From the NCBI GenBank assembly GCA_000827325.1, contig KN832871.1:2790001-2854000 (forward strand): 64,000 bases of DNA, read 5' to 3'. The notes beneath the pieces are model-generated. The model ran no database searches and was not told where the DNA came from. It saw only the letters and a program-made list of their open reading frames with translations. The position numbers were made by a program, and so were the translations under genes. Positions 34,616 through 45,253 of the stretch are shown here, in pieces (position 1 is the stretch's first letter; the number at the start of each line of letters is the position of its first letter). Source of the stretch: Oidiodendron maius Zn (taxonomy: Eukaryota > Ascomycota > Leotiomycetes > Myxotrichaceae).

Positions 34616-35524
34616 ATGAATCGCAAGGATGGAACAGGAAATGACAGAGCTGATGATCTATCAAGAGATCGGGAAATCATTGGCCTTACTGAAGAGGATA
34701 GTGACAAAGCAATACGTGAGAAACTGCGAGAGTGGGCTCATCAATACAGTAGAGGCGAAATCAATGAGGGCACAGCCACCTCAATCTCAATCCAGAATGT
34801 TGACGAGACATCAGGGTCAAAAGCCTTAGCTCCTGAGATCTCAGAGCTCATGGTATGTCGACGGTCCAAATTGTCAGACGACACATTAAACGATCTAGAG
34901 AAAAATAATTCGCACATGTCCAGACACATTCGACGTTCATCGAGCCACGAGATCGTCTCCGAGAGCGCAAACACAACTCGACCAGAGCTACAAGATCCGA
35001 AAATCCCCCCGGTGCCGCCTATCCCTGAGAAGTGGCGCGCCGAGTGGATGTGGCAACAGAAGAAGCAACTGGCAGAGCGTCGAGGCGAAGACTATCCACC
35101 TTTCATTCCAGGCGAGAAGACGAAGCACTCGACTAGAAAATATCACAAGGAGCCTGAACGGGCCCATCCTGACCGCAAGTCAGAGGGAGCTACCAGGAAT
35201 GAGGCTGCAAGGAGAGCGAATGAGAGACGACGAAAGGCATTTGACTCTGTTGTACTAGAGGACCAGCATAATACAGGTAATGTTATAGGCAAAGAGAACA
35301 TACGGCTCCATGATAGATCCAAGTCTGGAGATAAGTTATTCATCAGACAAGATGTGCGTCTCCCCCGTTCTCCAGGAATGATCAATCTCGCACAAGAGAA
35401 GTCGAGTCCATCACCAGATACGATGTGGCCACGAGCGAGGCCCAGAGAGTCATGTATTGAGCAGGACTTTCCTGATAATGACAAAAATCCCAATGAGGCT
35501 AAGATGCATGATATGACGGATTGA
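34616..35524 (+). CDS. Charged, disordered protein, unrecognised
   Basis: Intronless open frame of 302 aa starting at a good-context ATG (CACGATGAA). It is very hydrophilic, rich in Glu/Lys/Arg/Asp/Ser. The most protein-like segment is at about 125-165, PKIPPVPPIPEKWRAEW followed by MWQQKKQLAERRGEDYPPFIPGEK, which may be a short linear motif region; RRANERRRKAF follows and could form a helix. No signal peptide, membrane segment or known domain is visible. It follows the other orphan gene in tandem. A lineage-specific gene is the simplest reading. Confidence 0.6.
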   Translation: MNRKDGTGNDRADDLSRDREIIGLTEEDSDKAIREKLREWAHQYSRGEINEGTATSISIQNVDETSGSKALAPEISELMVCRRSKLSDDTLNDLEKNNSHMSRHIRRSSSHEIVSESANTTRPELQDPKIPPVPPIPEKWRAEWMWQQKKQLAERRGEDYPPFIPGEKTKHSTRKYHKEPERAHPDRKSEGATRNEAARRANERRRKAFDSVVLEDQHNTGNVIGKENIRLHDRSKSGDKLFIRQDVRLPRSPGMINLAQEKSSPSPDTMWPRARPRESCIEQDFPDNDKNPNEAKMHDMTD

Positions 35525-35889
35525 CCCATTCAGGATGGAAGAGAAACCACGCCGAAGCTATAGATATCAAAATTTAAGTCGCACAATTCTAAGCCAATGT
35601 CAAAGGGGGAAAGAATAGTGGAAAACAGGAAAATATAATCAACAACGGTTGAAGTTGACTTGGGGACTGCTACGGCATATGGGGGGACGAATTGGATGGA
35701 ACCCGGCATAAATGGTAGTCAAGCAATACGGTAGATCATAGCCTTTAGCCACACTTGATGGCTTTCATGATGCTACGCTATAGAATTCGTACAAAGTTTA
35801 TAGTACTCAACTCGTTCCAGGGTGCAATGGGCTACTGCCCTCATCCTCATGCCAGACCCCTCTTTAGACTCCTAACGCCACGTAAATGC
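35525..35889. other. Intergenic between convergent genes
   Basis: 365 bp of 3' flanks of the orphan gene and APM3; only short chance frames. Confidence 0.6.
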
Positions 35890-37632
35890 TCAACACCTCT
35901 TATCAATTCCACCCCGACTGAGAGTCAGATACTTAACACCTTTATAAGGTTTAACCCCATCACCAAGGCCACGGCTCTTCCTTGGGTCGACTACTAGACT
36001 TTCCACCTTGATCCCACTCGCCAGCCAGCCCTTGCATGAGAAGCTGACGTTGATAGACCTCGGCATGAGAGTCTTGTTGTGCGTCATCTTTTTCGACTCT
36101 TCTTGTCCATCACCGGGTTCAGTACTTTTATGGACTTTCACAGGGGTGCTTTGATATGCATCGTCTGTATAGTCCCAGTCACTGACCAGCCGAAATCCAT
36201 TGCCGTCAGTGTCGTCGCCATCGGAGAGAGGGCCCAGAACGTTGCAACGTAGGGTAGCATATCCTGGAGCGCAATCCTTTCCAAACAACTGCCACTCCAA
36301 AACTTGCTCTGCTCGATGGTATGTTGTGTCCCCTTTATTAGCATGAATCTCAGAAAGATTTCTAACATCTGGAGGGAGTGAGACTTTGATAATAACTTCA
36401 TTCAACGTTCCAGCTGAAGAGCTGCTAGAAAATCCACCGCCAAAGCCGGGAGTGCTACGACCTCCTGCGTGGCTTGCGCTCCGAGAAGAGGAGCCTGACA
36501 GCGAAGGATTTTCCCGACCAGCCATATTCGTTAATAACAACTGGATTTCAAATTCGGACCCCGTAGGGCCGAGAGCCTTCTGCACTGATACATGGACAGG
36601 TAGTCGTAAGTCGACAGACCCGATCTGTCCCATTTTGCCATTTTGGAAAGGCAGCAGGTCGACCTGGTAACCTGCGAGGATAAATCGGCCATCCGGTGGC
36701 ACGAAGCTCAACTCTCCAGGCTTCTCTCTCCACCTTGCCAATCTAACGCAAGGATGGAACACAGGCAGCTCTATCACACTGTTCACATTTTGTCTTCCAG
36801 ATGGGGTGGAAAGATTCAATAAGATATCCGGAACCCCCGATATCTTAGAAGTGCAAGCAATGGTGCCATTTGCGAAGGCTGCCAATGGTCTCCCAGAGGG
36901 TGCGATCGTCATGGAAAGTGTCTCGACGAGATCAACATATATTTCATTTGAGGTATGCCGAACATTGGGTCTTCGCCACGGTAATGCAGGAGTGTTTGCA
37001 CCAAGTGCTCCTGCTGATGATATGCCAGCCATACTTGAGGTCGACGGAGTGGATGTGAAGCCCGGTTTTCTTTTTTATGTGTTAGCCAGTAACAACCACT
37101 ATGGTTATGATACGAACCCAGGAATAGATATTCCGCCTAATAGCTTCCCAATCCATCCCTCAACCTCCACCACCTCCCTCAGGGCATTGGGCTCCGTTGT
37201 ACTGATCGCCCCAGCATCACACATCTCATTGAGAAGCTGGGCAACGACATCGTAGTTTGATTCTATCCTGTGCGCAACTAGCGGAGCTCCTAAGAATTCT
37301 TCGAATACATCTATAACCCGGTGAAGGAATTCAAGGGAGAGTAAAGGCTCGATTTCGGCGGAGGAGGCTAGTAGGAATAGGAGGTTTGAGTGAGAGATAT
37401 TGAAGACCAGAATCGATGGAGAAGTATTTGGAAGGTATATTAGGTTCGGTCTGGGCGCAGGATGTGCAAGATATAGTGGCAGAAGCTGGGCAGCTGTGAG
37501 TGGGCGTGACCTGTAGGTGTGGGTCAAGATTGGATGACTGATTTGAGTTAATGGAAAGTTCCTAACAACATATGTGCTTCTCACATACTTATGCTCATCG
37601 TATATGTACAGTGCTTCTATAGCACCGGCCAT
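35890..37632 (-). CDS. APM3: AP-3 adaptor complex subunit mu
   Basis: Exons (minus) 37118-37632 and 35890-37069; 564 aa. Residues 1-140 are the longin-like N-terminal domain (MAGAIEALYIYDEHKYV). The intron of 48 nt joins SIPG to KPGFTSTPSTSS. The mu-homology domain begins PWRRPNVRHTSNEIYVDLVETLS, followed by GTIACTSKISGVPDILLNLS, FHPCVRLARW, PPDGRFILAGYQVD and GVKYLTLSRGG at the end. The Ser/Gly-rich insert (about 360-390, SRSASHAGGRSTPGFGGGFSSSSS) is typical of fungal AP-3 mu. AP-3 carries cargo from Golgi to vacuole. The start codon lies 173 bp from the divergent DMAC1-like gene. Confidence 0.92.
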
Positions 37633-37805
37633 GGTCGATCTGGTCTGCTACCGCGTCATTTAGAGTTGCGTGGAGGATCGCGTGCGAAAACGTCGGGTGG
37701 TTGTCGATGTGGGGGATGTTGGGTGCGGCCGCTTCGGAACTTCGTTTATCCTACATAAATCTGCAACTTTGTCTTCCAAAACAACAAGACACAACAACGC
37801 ACAGC

Positions 37806-38137
37806 ATGGCAATTCCCAGTGTCCAGCAGCTTGATCAGCCTGAGCCATTACATCAAGTGATGGCAAAAGACAAGCCTGAAGATTGTCTTCCCTGCAGAGT
37901 GACCGGTTAGTGAAACTCCGTTGCATTCAAGCGGTGCTTTTCTAATCCTTTTCAGGGGCCGCTGCTTTTATTGGTCTGGGCACGTACAGCTACTTCTCAG
38001 GCCATGCCCAATTGAAGGCCCAGCAGGCGAAGATTATGCAAAGTAAGAGCATGTTTGGGATCAAATCTCGACAAGCCGGCATTACCACTATTGCGCTGTC
38101 ACTTGTCGGGATGGGCGTGTGGAGACTAGTCAACTAA
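37806..38137 (+). CDS. DMAC1-like small mitochondrial membrane protein (DUF4536)
   Basis: Exons 37806-37905 and 37956-38137; 93 aa. The conserved block EDCLPCRVTGAAAFIGLGTYSYFSGH is split by the intron and contains a CxxC and the first hydrophobic segment (about 34-50). A second hydrophobic segment (GITTIALSLVGMGVWRLV) ends the protein. In animals DMAC1 assists assembly of complex I distal membrane arm; the family assignment is from sequence pattern and the function here is inferred. Upstream in-frame ATGs exist from 37701, but 37806 gives the expected short N-terminus. Confidence 0.75.
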
Positions 38138-38248
38138 ACGTGTGGCAATTTCTCTTTCGAACTATGAGGCTATAAATCGCATTGGGAGGAGTCGGGAGTA
38201 AATACAGATCTATGAACGCTTTCTATTGGTATCTTAAGTGGCATGCAA

Positions 38249-39324
38249 TCATACAAGAGTAGCTCCGGTAGGAGCTGGCTCCTTAGTTCCCCACTCAGCT
38301 CTCTCTTTTGCCAACTGGTACCTTACAAACTTCACCGTGATGAAGACATAAACGGCGCCAAATATATACGGGAGACCCCAGCCAACGCCAAATCCGATAT
38401 CCGTCTCTACAACCATGATCAATACAGTCGCGATAGTGGCAACGACGAGAAGCCCAATACCCCAACCCCAACTTAAGAGCAAAACCATACGCCGGAATCT
38501 TGGGCTCATTTCATATCTCTTTATCAACTGCTGTCGGTACTCGACTCCTCCTTGGCCTTCAATGGCTCCCGCATCCTCGATAAAGCCGAAGAGTGCCGGG
38601 CGCCAAGGCGTCCCTTTTGGAGTCGAGGACATGTTGAAAGGTAGTTTCCAGCCTAATTGCGTCAAGATTGCCGTGCTGCAGAACAGGAAGCCCAGGTAAA
38701 AGCATATTGTGGGAGAGGGCATAGCGCATAATCGGACTATAGGGTTCGATGGTGCGGTACCGGCGACGAGTTCTATCTCGACGAGACTGATAACAATCAG
38801 GACGTTTATTTGAAGGAATTCGAGCTGCAGCCTGTTTAGAATATATCACCACTACTTAGATACCATTTTACTCACCATTCCCCATTTTGTCCAGCCCACG
38901 GGTCTCCATTTCGGCGAGGTCTTCGACCGGAACAGCTTCAGCGATCTGAAGGCATAATGTGTGAAACTCAGCATGCCGTACACCCCAGTGATAATGGCGA
39001 AGATGTCCTGCAGACTCAAGCTAGTTCCGAATTTGAAGGCGTAGAAATATCTGTAAAATCGCCAAGGTCAGTTCCAAAATGCCAAGCCGCAGCCGCGAAA
39101 GGTTTTCTGGCGTACGTTATTGGGAGACAACAGAGATCCATAGTCGCCCCTATAACCCCAATGACCAAGATCAGTCTTCGCCGCTTGTGTGGTGTATGGA
39201 GATCCTGCAAAGGCTCCACGACCATGCTAGTGGTCTGGGAGGGCGGGGTGGTCACAGTCTCTGCCGGCGCTTCATTGTTGTCGTTCTCAGGAAGGCGCAC
39301 TTCCTTTTCCCCTTGTTCCGTCAT
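38249..39324 (-). CDS. Six-transmembrane protein, unrecognised
   Basis: Exons (minus) 39116-39324, 38876-39050 and 38249-38824; 319 aa. The N-terminal 48 residues are acidic and Pro/Thr-rich. Hydrophobic segments are seen at RLILVIGVIGATMDLCCLPI, then QDIFAIITGVYGMLSF, LEFLQINVLIVISLVEIELV, TICFYLGFLFCSTAILTQLG, MVLLLSWGWGIGLLVVATI and YIFGAVYVFITVKF. A loop rich in SKTSPKWRPVGWTKWGM and another with TPWRPALFGFIEDAGAIEGQ look conserved-like. For intron 2 the acceptor GCTGCAG at 38825 is required; an earlier AACAG would shift the frame. I do not recognise the family; a role as transporter or receptor-like membrane protein is possible but unsupported. Divergent from RRP4. Confidence 0.75.
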
Positions 39325-39770
39325 GACTGCCAGGGCCGAGGGATTAGATTACCGCAGAGTACATGGACAGCGTATATAGATGAGATGACGAAGTAATTTA
39401 TATATTTGGGTTATCCGAACTGGTCCGCGCAACCCGCAGGCTTTTGACGTGGAGGGTGTTCGAGACTAGAAGATCATCGTCGGGGCTACGCAGTGACATA
39501 TTTATGCAGGCCGATTACTATGGGTAGGCGACAACCGACGTAATAAGGTGCCCGGAACACGGGGAAGTTTTCTACACACAGCCCCCATCGGCCATACACC
39601 TCCGTTTGCGCCGACAATTTTCCCAACACGCCGACTGGAGTAATCACAGCTACAATACGTGCCAAGGGTGTATAGGTATATAGTAGGGATCTCTTGGCAG
39701 ATAAGCATCTTACTCCACCCAGCAGCAGTGCCATCATCTCTGCACCCTGATCATTAATTCCACACGCAGA
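39325..39770. promoter_or_regulatory. Shared upstream region, six-TM gene / RRP4
   Basis: 446 bp between divergent starts; no core element stands out, no other gene seen. Confidence 0.5.
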
Positions 39771-40802
39771 ATGGCCATTACCATTCTGGCCCCGGCTCCC
39801 GCTGCAGTGCCGTTCGAGGAAGAGGAGTCTGCATCCGAAGAGGAGTCTGATGATGGAGGCGTCAATCTGAGAGGAGACACAGATATACCTCCAGCTAAGA
39901 GGGCGCGGGATTCTACCTCTAACCTTGTCACACCAGGGGAGATGGTCACCGATGATCCCCAATGGATGAGGCATGTCACCCTTCATTCTTCATTTGTCCA
40001 TACTTCTAACAATACCCCCAGAGGTCACGGTACCTTCATTGCGCCCTCGAGCACGGAGATAATAGCGACAGTGGCGGGCACGATCCAGAAAACCAACAAG
40101 CTGCTCTCCGTGCGCCCTCTTCGCGCGCGATACACCCCCGAGATTGGGGACCTGGTGGTAGGGCGCATCATCGAGGTCCAGTCCAAGCGCTGGCGTGTGG
40201 ACGTGGGTGCGCCAGTTCTTGCAAGCCTGCCTCTCTCCGCAATCAACCTGCCGGGCGGTATCCTGCGAAAGAGAACCGAGACCGACGAGCTGCAAATAAG
40301 GACGTTCTTCTCTGAGGGGGACCTGTTGGTGGCAGAGGTGCAGAGTCTACATCAGGACGGCAGCGCAAGTCTGCACACGAGGAGCTTGAAGTATGGCAAG
40401 CTGAGAAATGGCGTCTTTATGAGCGTCAGTGGAACTGGCGGCGGCAGCGGTGTTGCCAGGGCTCGCCGGCAAGTCTGGGCCATTGATACAATAAATGGGG
40501 GAGGGAAGGTTGAGGTCGTGCTGGGAGTCAATGGGTACATCTGGATCAGCAAGCACGTGGAGCCGGTTGGAGGAGATACATCCATTACGCGGATGGAGGA
40601 GAGCATTAGCAGCACCGTCTACTCAAGCCAGAATGACGAGATTGGGTACGAGACGAGGCGAGAGATTGCACGGATTCGGGGGGTTATACAGTCATTGGTC
40701 GAACAGGGCCTGAGAGTGGACGAGGACATGATCATGAAGGGCTACGGGGATGCGATCGACGTCGATGTTGAGCTTAGAGGAGAAGACGCATCATGGCGGT
40801 GA
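39771..40802 (+). CDS. RRP4: Exosome RNA-binding cap subunit RRP4
   Basis: Intronless, 343 aa. One of the three S1/KH cap proteins of the nuclear and cytoplasmic RNA exosome. The acidic N-terminus ([16 protein letters not shown]) is followed by [18 protein letters not shown], then RGHGTF and the S1 region [45 protein letters not shown], and [23 protein letters not shown]. The KH-like part includes [13 protein letters not shown] and [14 protein letters not shown], and the C-terminus is helical. A Gly/Ser insertion ([11 protein letters not shown]) is present. Length and order match family. Confidence 0.95.
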   Translation: MAITILAPAPAAVPFEEEESASEEESDDGGVNLRGDTDIPPAKRARDSTSNLVTPGEMVTDDPQWMRHVTLHSSFVHTSNNTPRGHGTFIAPSSTEIIATVAGTIQKTNKLLSVRPLRARYTPEIGDLVVGRIIEVQSKRWRVDVGAPVLASLPLSAINLPGGILRKRTETDELQIRTFFSEGDLLVAEVQSLHQDGSASLHTRSLKYGKLRNGVFMSVSGTGGGSGVARARRQVWAIDTINGGGKVEVVLGVNGYIWISKHVEPVGGDTSITRMEESISSTVYSSQNDEIGYETRREIARIRGVIQSLVEQGLRVDEDMIMKGYGDAIDVDVELRGEDASWR

Positions 40803-41447
40803 AACCGTAGATTTTCCGGCGACTGCGAACAAATTCCTCGGCCTTCCCGGCACCAAGTCTACGGCGGTAGGAGGCTCCCAACAGGCACGGCCAACACTTC
40901 CATGTAAATGTGAGGCTCTGGTAGATGTGATGCCGGGACTGGCCGAAGCCTCATACTGAATGGATGGACCAAACGATCGGCGCATGGATCAGGCGGCAGT
41001 TCAGGAGCAAGGGATTCAGGATGGGGATGGAGGAACCAGAGGGATGGCCGAGAAAATCGCCGGCCGCGGCATCTCTAGGCATGAAAATGACACCCCAGCT
41101 AGTCATTCAGCCGATCTCACAATCTAATGATGATGTCACGGTAGGAGCAGGAGTAGAAAGACTACTCAACATGTAGAGTCCCGGCGCAATCCTTGGTGAG
41201 CTTCGTTTTCTTACTTTTACCTCTCCCATTTCCAAGTTGCGCTGTAAGCATCGTCCCCACAACGATTCCCTTCCACTTGGTCTTTCATGTTTTGAATAAG
41301 AGTGCTGTATTTCTAAGACATTGGTACTTTATATCCCATATCTTACCGATCCACTGGAACCCGCCATACGCCGAGCTAAGTAAAACAGGAAGGGAAGAAG
41401 TAAGACACGACACCAAAAAATAATCACCCCAGGACTCTACTGCAACA
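40803..41447. other. Intergenic, nothing recognised
   Basis: 645 bp holding the RRP4 3' UTR and the alcohol dehydrogenase promoter. Only short chance open frames. Confidence 0.6.
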
Positions 41448-42490
41448 ATGGTTCAGTTCACAGTGTTCAAGGGTTCTAAAGAGGGCAAAATTGTCCAATC
41501 AACTACTACGAAGGATGTAAAGGACCACGACGTCCTCATCAAGGTCTCCCACTCAGGGGTCTGCGGGACCGACGAGCACAAGAGGAGCTATGACATGGTC
41601 ATAGGCCATGAGGGCGCTGGCGTCGTCGAGGTAAAGCGTCTCTAGACCCCCCTCCTTAAACCTGCAACTAAGTCAGGCTCCAGGAAATTGGCTCCGCCGT
41701 GACGAGGTTCAAAAAGGGCGACTCTGTCGGCTGGGGATATATCCATAGCACCTGCAACAAGTGCAAGCAGTGCATCACCGGCCACGAGACGCTGTGCCCT
41801 GACCGCGCCCTGTACGGCCTCGCCAATCTCGACCAAGGCTCCTTCGCCTCGCACGGCATCTGGAACGAGGACTACATCTACCGGATCCCGGACTCGATTC
41901 CGCGCGAGTTCGCCGCGCCGTTGATGTGCGGCGGCGCGACTGTGTTCAACGCCTTGCAAGCCTTTGGCACGCGGCCGTCGGACCGCGTGGGCGTCATCGG
42001 GGTGGGCGGACTGGGCCATCTGGCAATCCAGTTCGCGGCGAAGATGGGCTGTGAGGTGGTTGTGTTCTCGAGCACGGATAATAAGAGGGAGGAGGCGATG
42101 GGATTGGGAGCGACGGAATTCATCGCTACTAAGGGCGTGAAGGAGTTGCAAACCCGCCCCATTGATCGGCTGCTAGTCACCGCGTCGTTCCAGCCGGACT
42201 GGAGCCAGTACATCCCGATCCTGGCGCCGCGGGCGTCTATCTACCCCTTGTCCGTGGACAGCAGCGACTTGATATTCCCGTACATGGCGATTATCAGGAA
42301 GGAGTTGACGATCCAGGGTTCGTTGGTAGCAGCAAGACAGGTGCATAGGGAGATGCTAGAGTTTGCGGCGAGGCATCAGATCAGACCCATTATCGAGCAG
42401 TTCCCCATGACAGTTGAAGGGATAAACGAGGCTATGGAGAGGCTGGGATCGGGTAAGATGCGGTATCGGGGTGTGCTCATTGCGCAGTAG
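41448..42490 (+). CDS. Zinc-dependent alcohol dehydrogenase (cinnamyl-alcohol-dehydrogenase type)
   Basis: Exons 41448-41630 and 41684-42490; 329 aa. Medium-chain dehydrogenase fold. Catalytic zinc ligands are seen in GVCGTDEH (Cys39) and GHEGAG (His54/Glu55), and the structural zinc site is CNKCKQC...C (85, 88, 91, 99). The Rossmann motif is GVGGLG in VGVIGVGGLGHLAIQFAA. The sequence after the first motif closely resembles fungal NADP(H)-dependent cinnamyl alcohol dehydrogenase-like enzymes (FTVFKGSKEGKIV). Substrate is not fixed by sequence; aromatic or aliphatic aldehydes are plausible. The intron acceptor GCTCCAG at 41683 is needed to keep frame. It is somewhat shorter than family average. 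Convergent with HFD1, 485 bp apart, so an alcohol dehydrogenase and an aldehyde dehydrogenase lie side by side. Confidence 0.88.
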
Positions 42491-42786
42491 ATTTAACAGA
42501 ATGCGGCATGATATTGACTCTGGTTTGGGTAGGTGGCACTGTGCCTTGAAATGCAAAAGCGCCGTTGGAGAGATTAGTGAGGTTTGATACCTTAATCTGT
42601 CAATTATAGCAATGAAAATAACAGAAGTACCATGGAACTCGTCGTGCAAGTGTGCAACAAAGAAAAAGTGTTTTTGATAACTAGGGTAGATAGCGAGGTA
42701 TGATTATCCCCAGTATGTTTTGCATCAAGATTTCCTAAATCCAACCGAACTTGATATCAAATAGAAAGGAATGTCATATGGTATCA
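42491..42786. other. Intergenic between convergent genes
   Basis: The 3' flank of the alcohol dehydrogenase gene. No open frame of note; the part nearer HFD1 is described separately. Confidence 0.5.
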
Positions 42787-42975
42787 TATCCCAGGCGATG
42801 CTGAAGTCATCTCCGGCGAAATATCCAACCCTGTGCGTCGCCCTTCCAAAAACTCATCCACCAATTTGGCATTATCCAATGCCTGCCAGCCAATAGAATA
42901 CACCTTTTGTCGACCCCCGCTCGATCTGAGCTCGTTTCCAATCCAACTGTTCAAAATATGACCAGCTATATGTAG
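42787..42975 (-). other. Candidate readthrough extension of HFD1
   Basis: In the same frame as HFD1, immediately after its TGA (42976-42978), 63 codons stay open up to the next TGA at 42784-42786. The first sense codon is CTA, giving UGA-CUA, the known high-efficiency readthrough context. The encoded stretch is protein-like (NSWIGNELRSSGGRQKVYSIG and, further on, QALDNAKLVDEFLEGRRTGL). No PTS1 or retention signal ends it. It could also be ordinary 3' UTR: the probability of 63 open codons by chance is about 5 percent. Confidence 0.4.
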
Positions 42976-44706
42976 TCATTTGAGATATGAAGGCAGCTTC
43001 CCTATGTCTACGTACTTCTTAGCTGCGACGGCCACGAGTGCAGTGACGGCCCATCTCACCAGGACTTCCTTTGTGCTCTCGCCACCCATCCGGAAGAGGA
43101 AGCCCAACCAGTACTTGGCACCCCAGATTTCTTTGCCTTGGCGGTCGAAGTTCGGCTTCAGCTCGCTCGTCATCCGGAAGCGCGACAGCTTGCCCGCGTA
43201 TGGCGGATACCGGACCTCAAGCAGCTTCTCCATCCAGCCGGGGGTGGTAGCCACGGAGCGGCGATGGGTGAAGACGTCGAAAGACGCCTTGCCGCGGTAA
43301 GCGCCCTGTCCGGAATCGCCAACACCACCAAAGGCAAGTGTCGGGATGGCGCCGTGGAAGAACGCGTCATTGACAGTAGCGCCTCCAGAACGGACCTCAT
43401 TCAGCACTGGAGCAGTTTGTTAGTGCATGCTGCATTCTTAGTTGAATAAAAATGGAGAGTAAGAGAAAGCATAGTTGGATGTGGAACCAAGCGGCGCAAA
43501 CAGGACGAGTTAGGAGGGAAAGTGCATACTTTTGGTGGTCTCAGCCTTGTTTCCGAACGGGTAGAATCCAAGCGGCGTTGAGTGTACAGAGTTGGCCAAA
43601 CGTATGGCCTCCTCCACGCTGTCGATAGGAAGAATGGGCATAAGTGGACCAAACGATTCGTCGACTATCATAGAATCGTTAATATCATTGACCAGGACGA
43701 CGGTGATGTCGATGAAGTTCTCAGCCTCGTCCACTTCACCTCCGATCAATATCTTTCCCTTGGAATCGTCAAGCATCTTCTTAATTCTCTGGAAGTGTCT
43801 CTGGTTGACGATTCTGGCGAAGTCGGGGCTCGACTTAGTCCCATTGGGATAGAATTCCTTGAGGGCAATCTTCAACTGCTCAATGAAGGCAGGTAAGATC
43901 TCCCTCTCGACCATCGTATAGTTCTGGCTGATACAGACCTGGCCAGCATTGAGAAGCTTCCCCCATACGAGTCGTCGAGCAGCAAGCCGAGCGTCGGCAT
44001 TCTTGGTGACGACCGCGGGGTTGCGGCCTCCGAGCTCCAGACAGACCGGAGTCAAGGTCTCGGCTGCCTTCTTTGCAATGATCGTTCCAACATTGGCGCT
44101 GCCAGTATAGAAGATCTTATCCCACTTCTCGTTGAGAAGGGCTGTGGTCTCTTGGATCCCGCCATTGACAACAGTGTATGCGTCGGGGTCAAGCGACGAC
44201 TCCACGATGCTCTTCAACACCATGGCGGTGGCTGGAGACACCTCGGAAGGCTTCAGGACGGCCGTGCAGCCAGCAGCGATGGCCCCGATGAAGGGGCCCA
44301 GGGAGAGCTGGACGGGGAAGTTGTAGGCACCAATGACGAGAACGGCTCCAAGGGGGTCCTTCCGGATGGTGGGCTTCATAAGCGTATTCATGAGAGGGAT
44401 ATCAGGGGCCTTCTCGTCTTTCATCCATCCTGCCAAGTTTTTGGTGATGAAGACGATGTCATTCTTGCACCAGTCAATCTCGGAGAGGTAGGTTTCAAAA
44501 ACTGGCTTTCCCAGGTCGCTCTTGCACGCCTCGACGAGAGCCGGCGAGTGGTCATGGATAGCCCAGTACAACTTCCGCAGCTGGCTCAGTCGGTACTCGA
44601 GTGGCTTTGTCTTTTGCGAGCGGAAGGCGGCCTGCACGCGGCTGACGGTGGAGGGAATGGTCGTAACGTCGGTGGCCTCGAAAGGGGTAATCTTTGCAGA
44701 TGTCAT
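42976..44706 (-). CDS. HFD1: Fatty aldehyde dehydrogenase HFD1
   Basis: Exons (minus) 43530-44706 and 42976-43406; 535 aa. Oxidises long-chain aldehydes such as hexadecenal from sphingolipid breakdown; in yeast it also serves coenzyme Q synthesis. The enzyme core contains IGAYNFPVQLSLGP, LKPSEVSPATA, GSANVGT, catalytic Glu in LELGGRNP, catalytic Cys in NAGQVCISQNY, and SFGPLMPI. The second exon gives RSGGATVND and FGGVGDSGQGAYRGK. A C-terminal hydrophobic helix (VLVRWAVTALVAVAA) anchors the enzyme in the membrane, as in HFD1/ALDH3A2 relatives, followed by KKYVDIGKLPSYLK. The chosen start, 44706, omits a 31-residue in-frame N-terminal extension up to 44799. The stop is followed by CTA and an open frame. 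The 123-nt intron is spliced with GTATGC/CTCCAG. Confidence 0.93.
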
Positions 44707-45253
44707 GGTGGGAAGGAAAGGGGGTAAGGAAGCTATGTGGTTAAGTAGGCACAGCGTATATGGTGAGCAAGTTGCAATGTAGATACGAGATAGATCCAAG
44801 CAAATGGCTCTCGTTCCCGACTAGATGTTGGTATGGTGAAGAGAAGGAAAAGAGTAGACTATCAGGAAAAGAGAGAGTTGCGCGCGAAGGCAATTGGCAT
44901 GATGCTGTTGGGAACAGACTAGGCCAGTACCGAGGTTCATGTGCGGGAAACGGGGCGCATTTTTGCGGGGGTTGCGGGTTAGCATTCAAGGTTTCAAGCT
45001 CTCTCTGCAAGCTTCTCGCGGGCCTTCGACACGGCCAGATGGTTCCTCCGTCACGCCGCCCACTGTACAACCCGAATACCCGACTGGCACGCGGCATTGC
45101 GCTTTTGCGATTGTGCGATTATTGATGTCCGGACAGACGTCTATTGGTATATGCTCTACAGATTTTGGTACAGTATGCTTTGCCACACGGCGGTATGCCT
45201 ATGAGAGCTAAGATGATAGGCTTCGCGTCGTCTTCATTCTTATGTGATATCTC
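44707..45253. other. Intergenic, nothing recognised
   Basis: 547 bp holding the promoter of HFD1 and the 3' end of the mS35 gene. Open frames on both strands are chance products. Confidence 0.55.

Noticed and set aside
38825-38875. Earlier AACAG acceptor for intron 2 of the six-TM gene
   Set aside because: It gives a frame lacking the hydrophobic segments; the GCTGCAG acceptor seven bases later restores them in phase.
41697-42213. Long antisense frames opposite the alcohol dehydrogenase
   Set aside because: Artifacts of codon bias in the conserved dehydrogenase exon.
42976-43030. Short alternative intron (donor GTAGAC at the HFD1 end, acceptor ATATAG) as explanation for the downstream open frame
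   Set aside because: It joins in a phase that stops after four codons and does not enter the open 63-codon frame.
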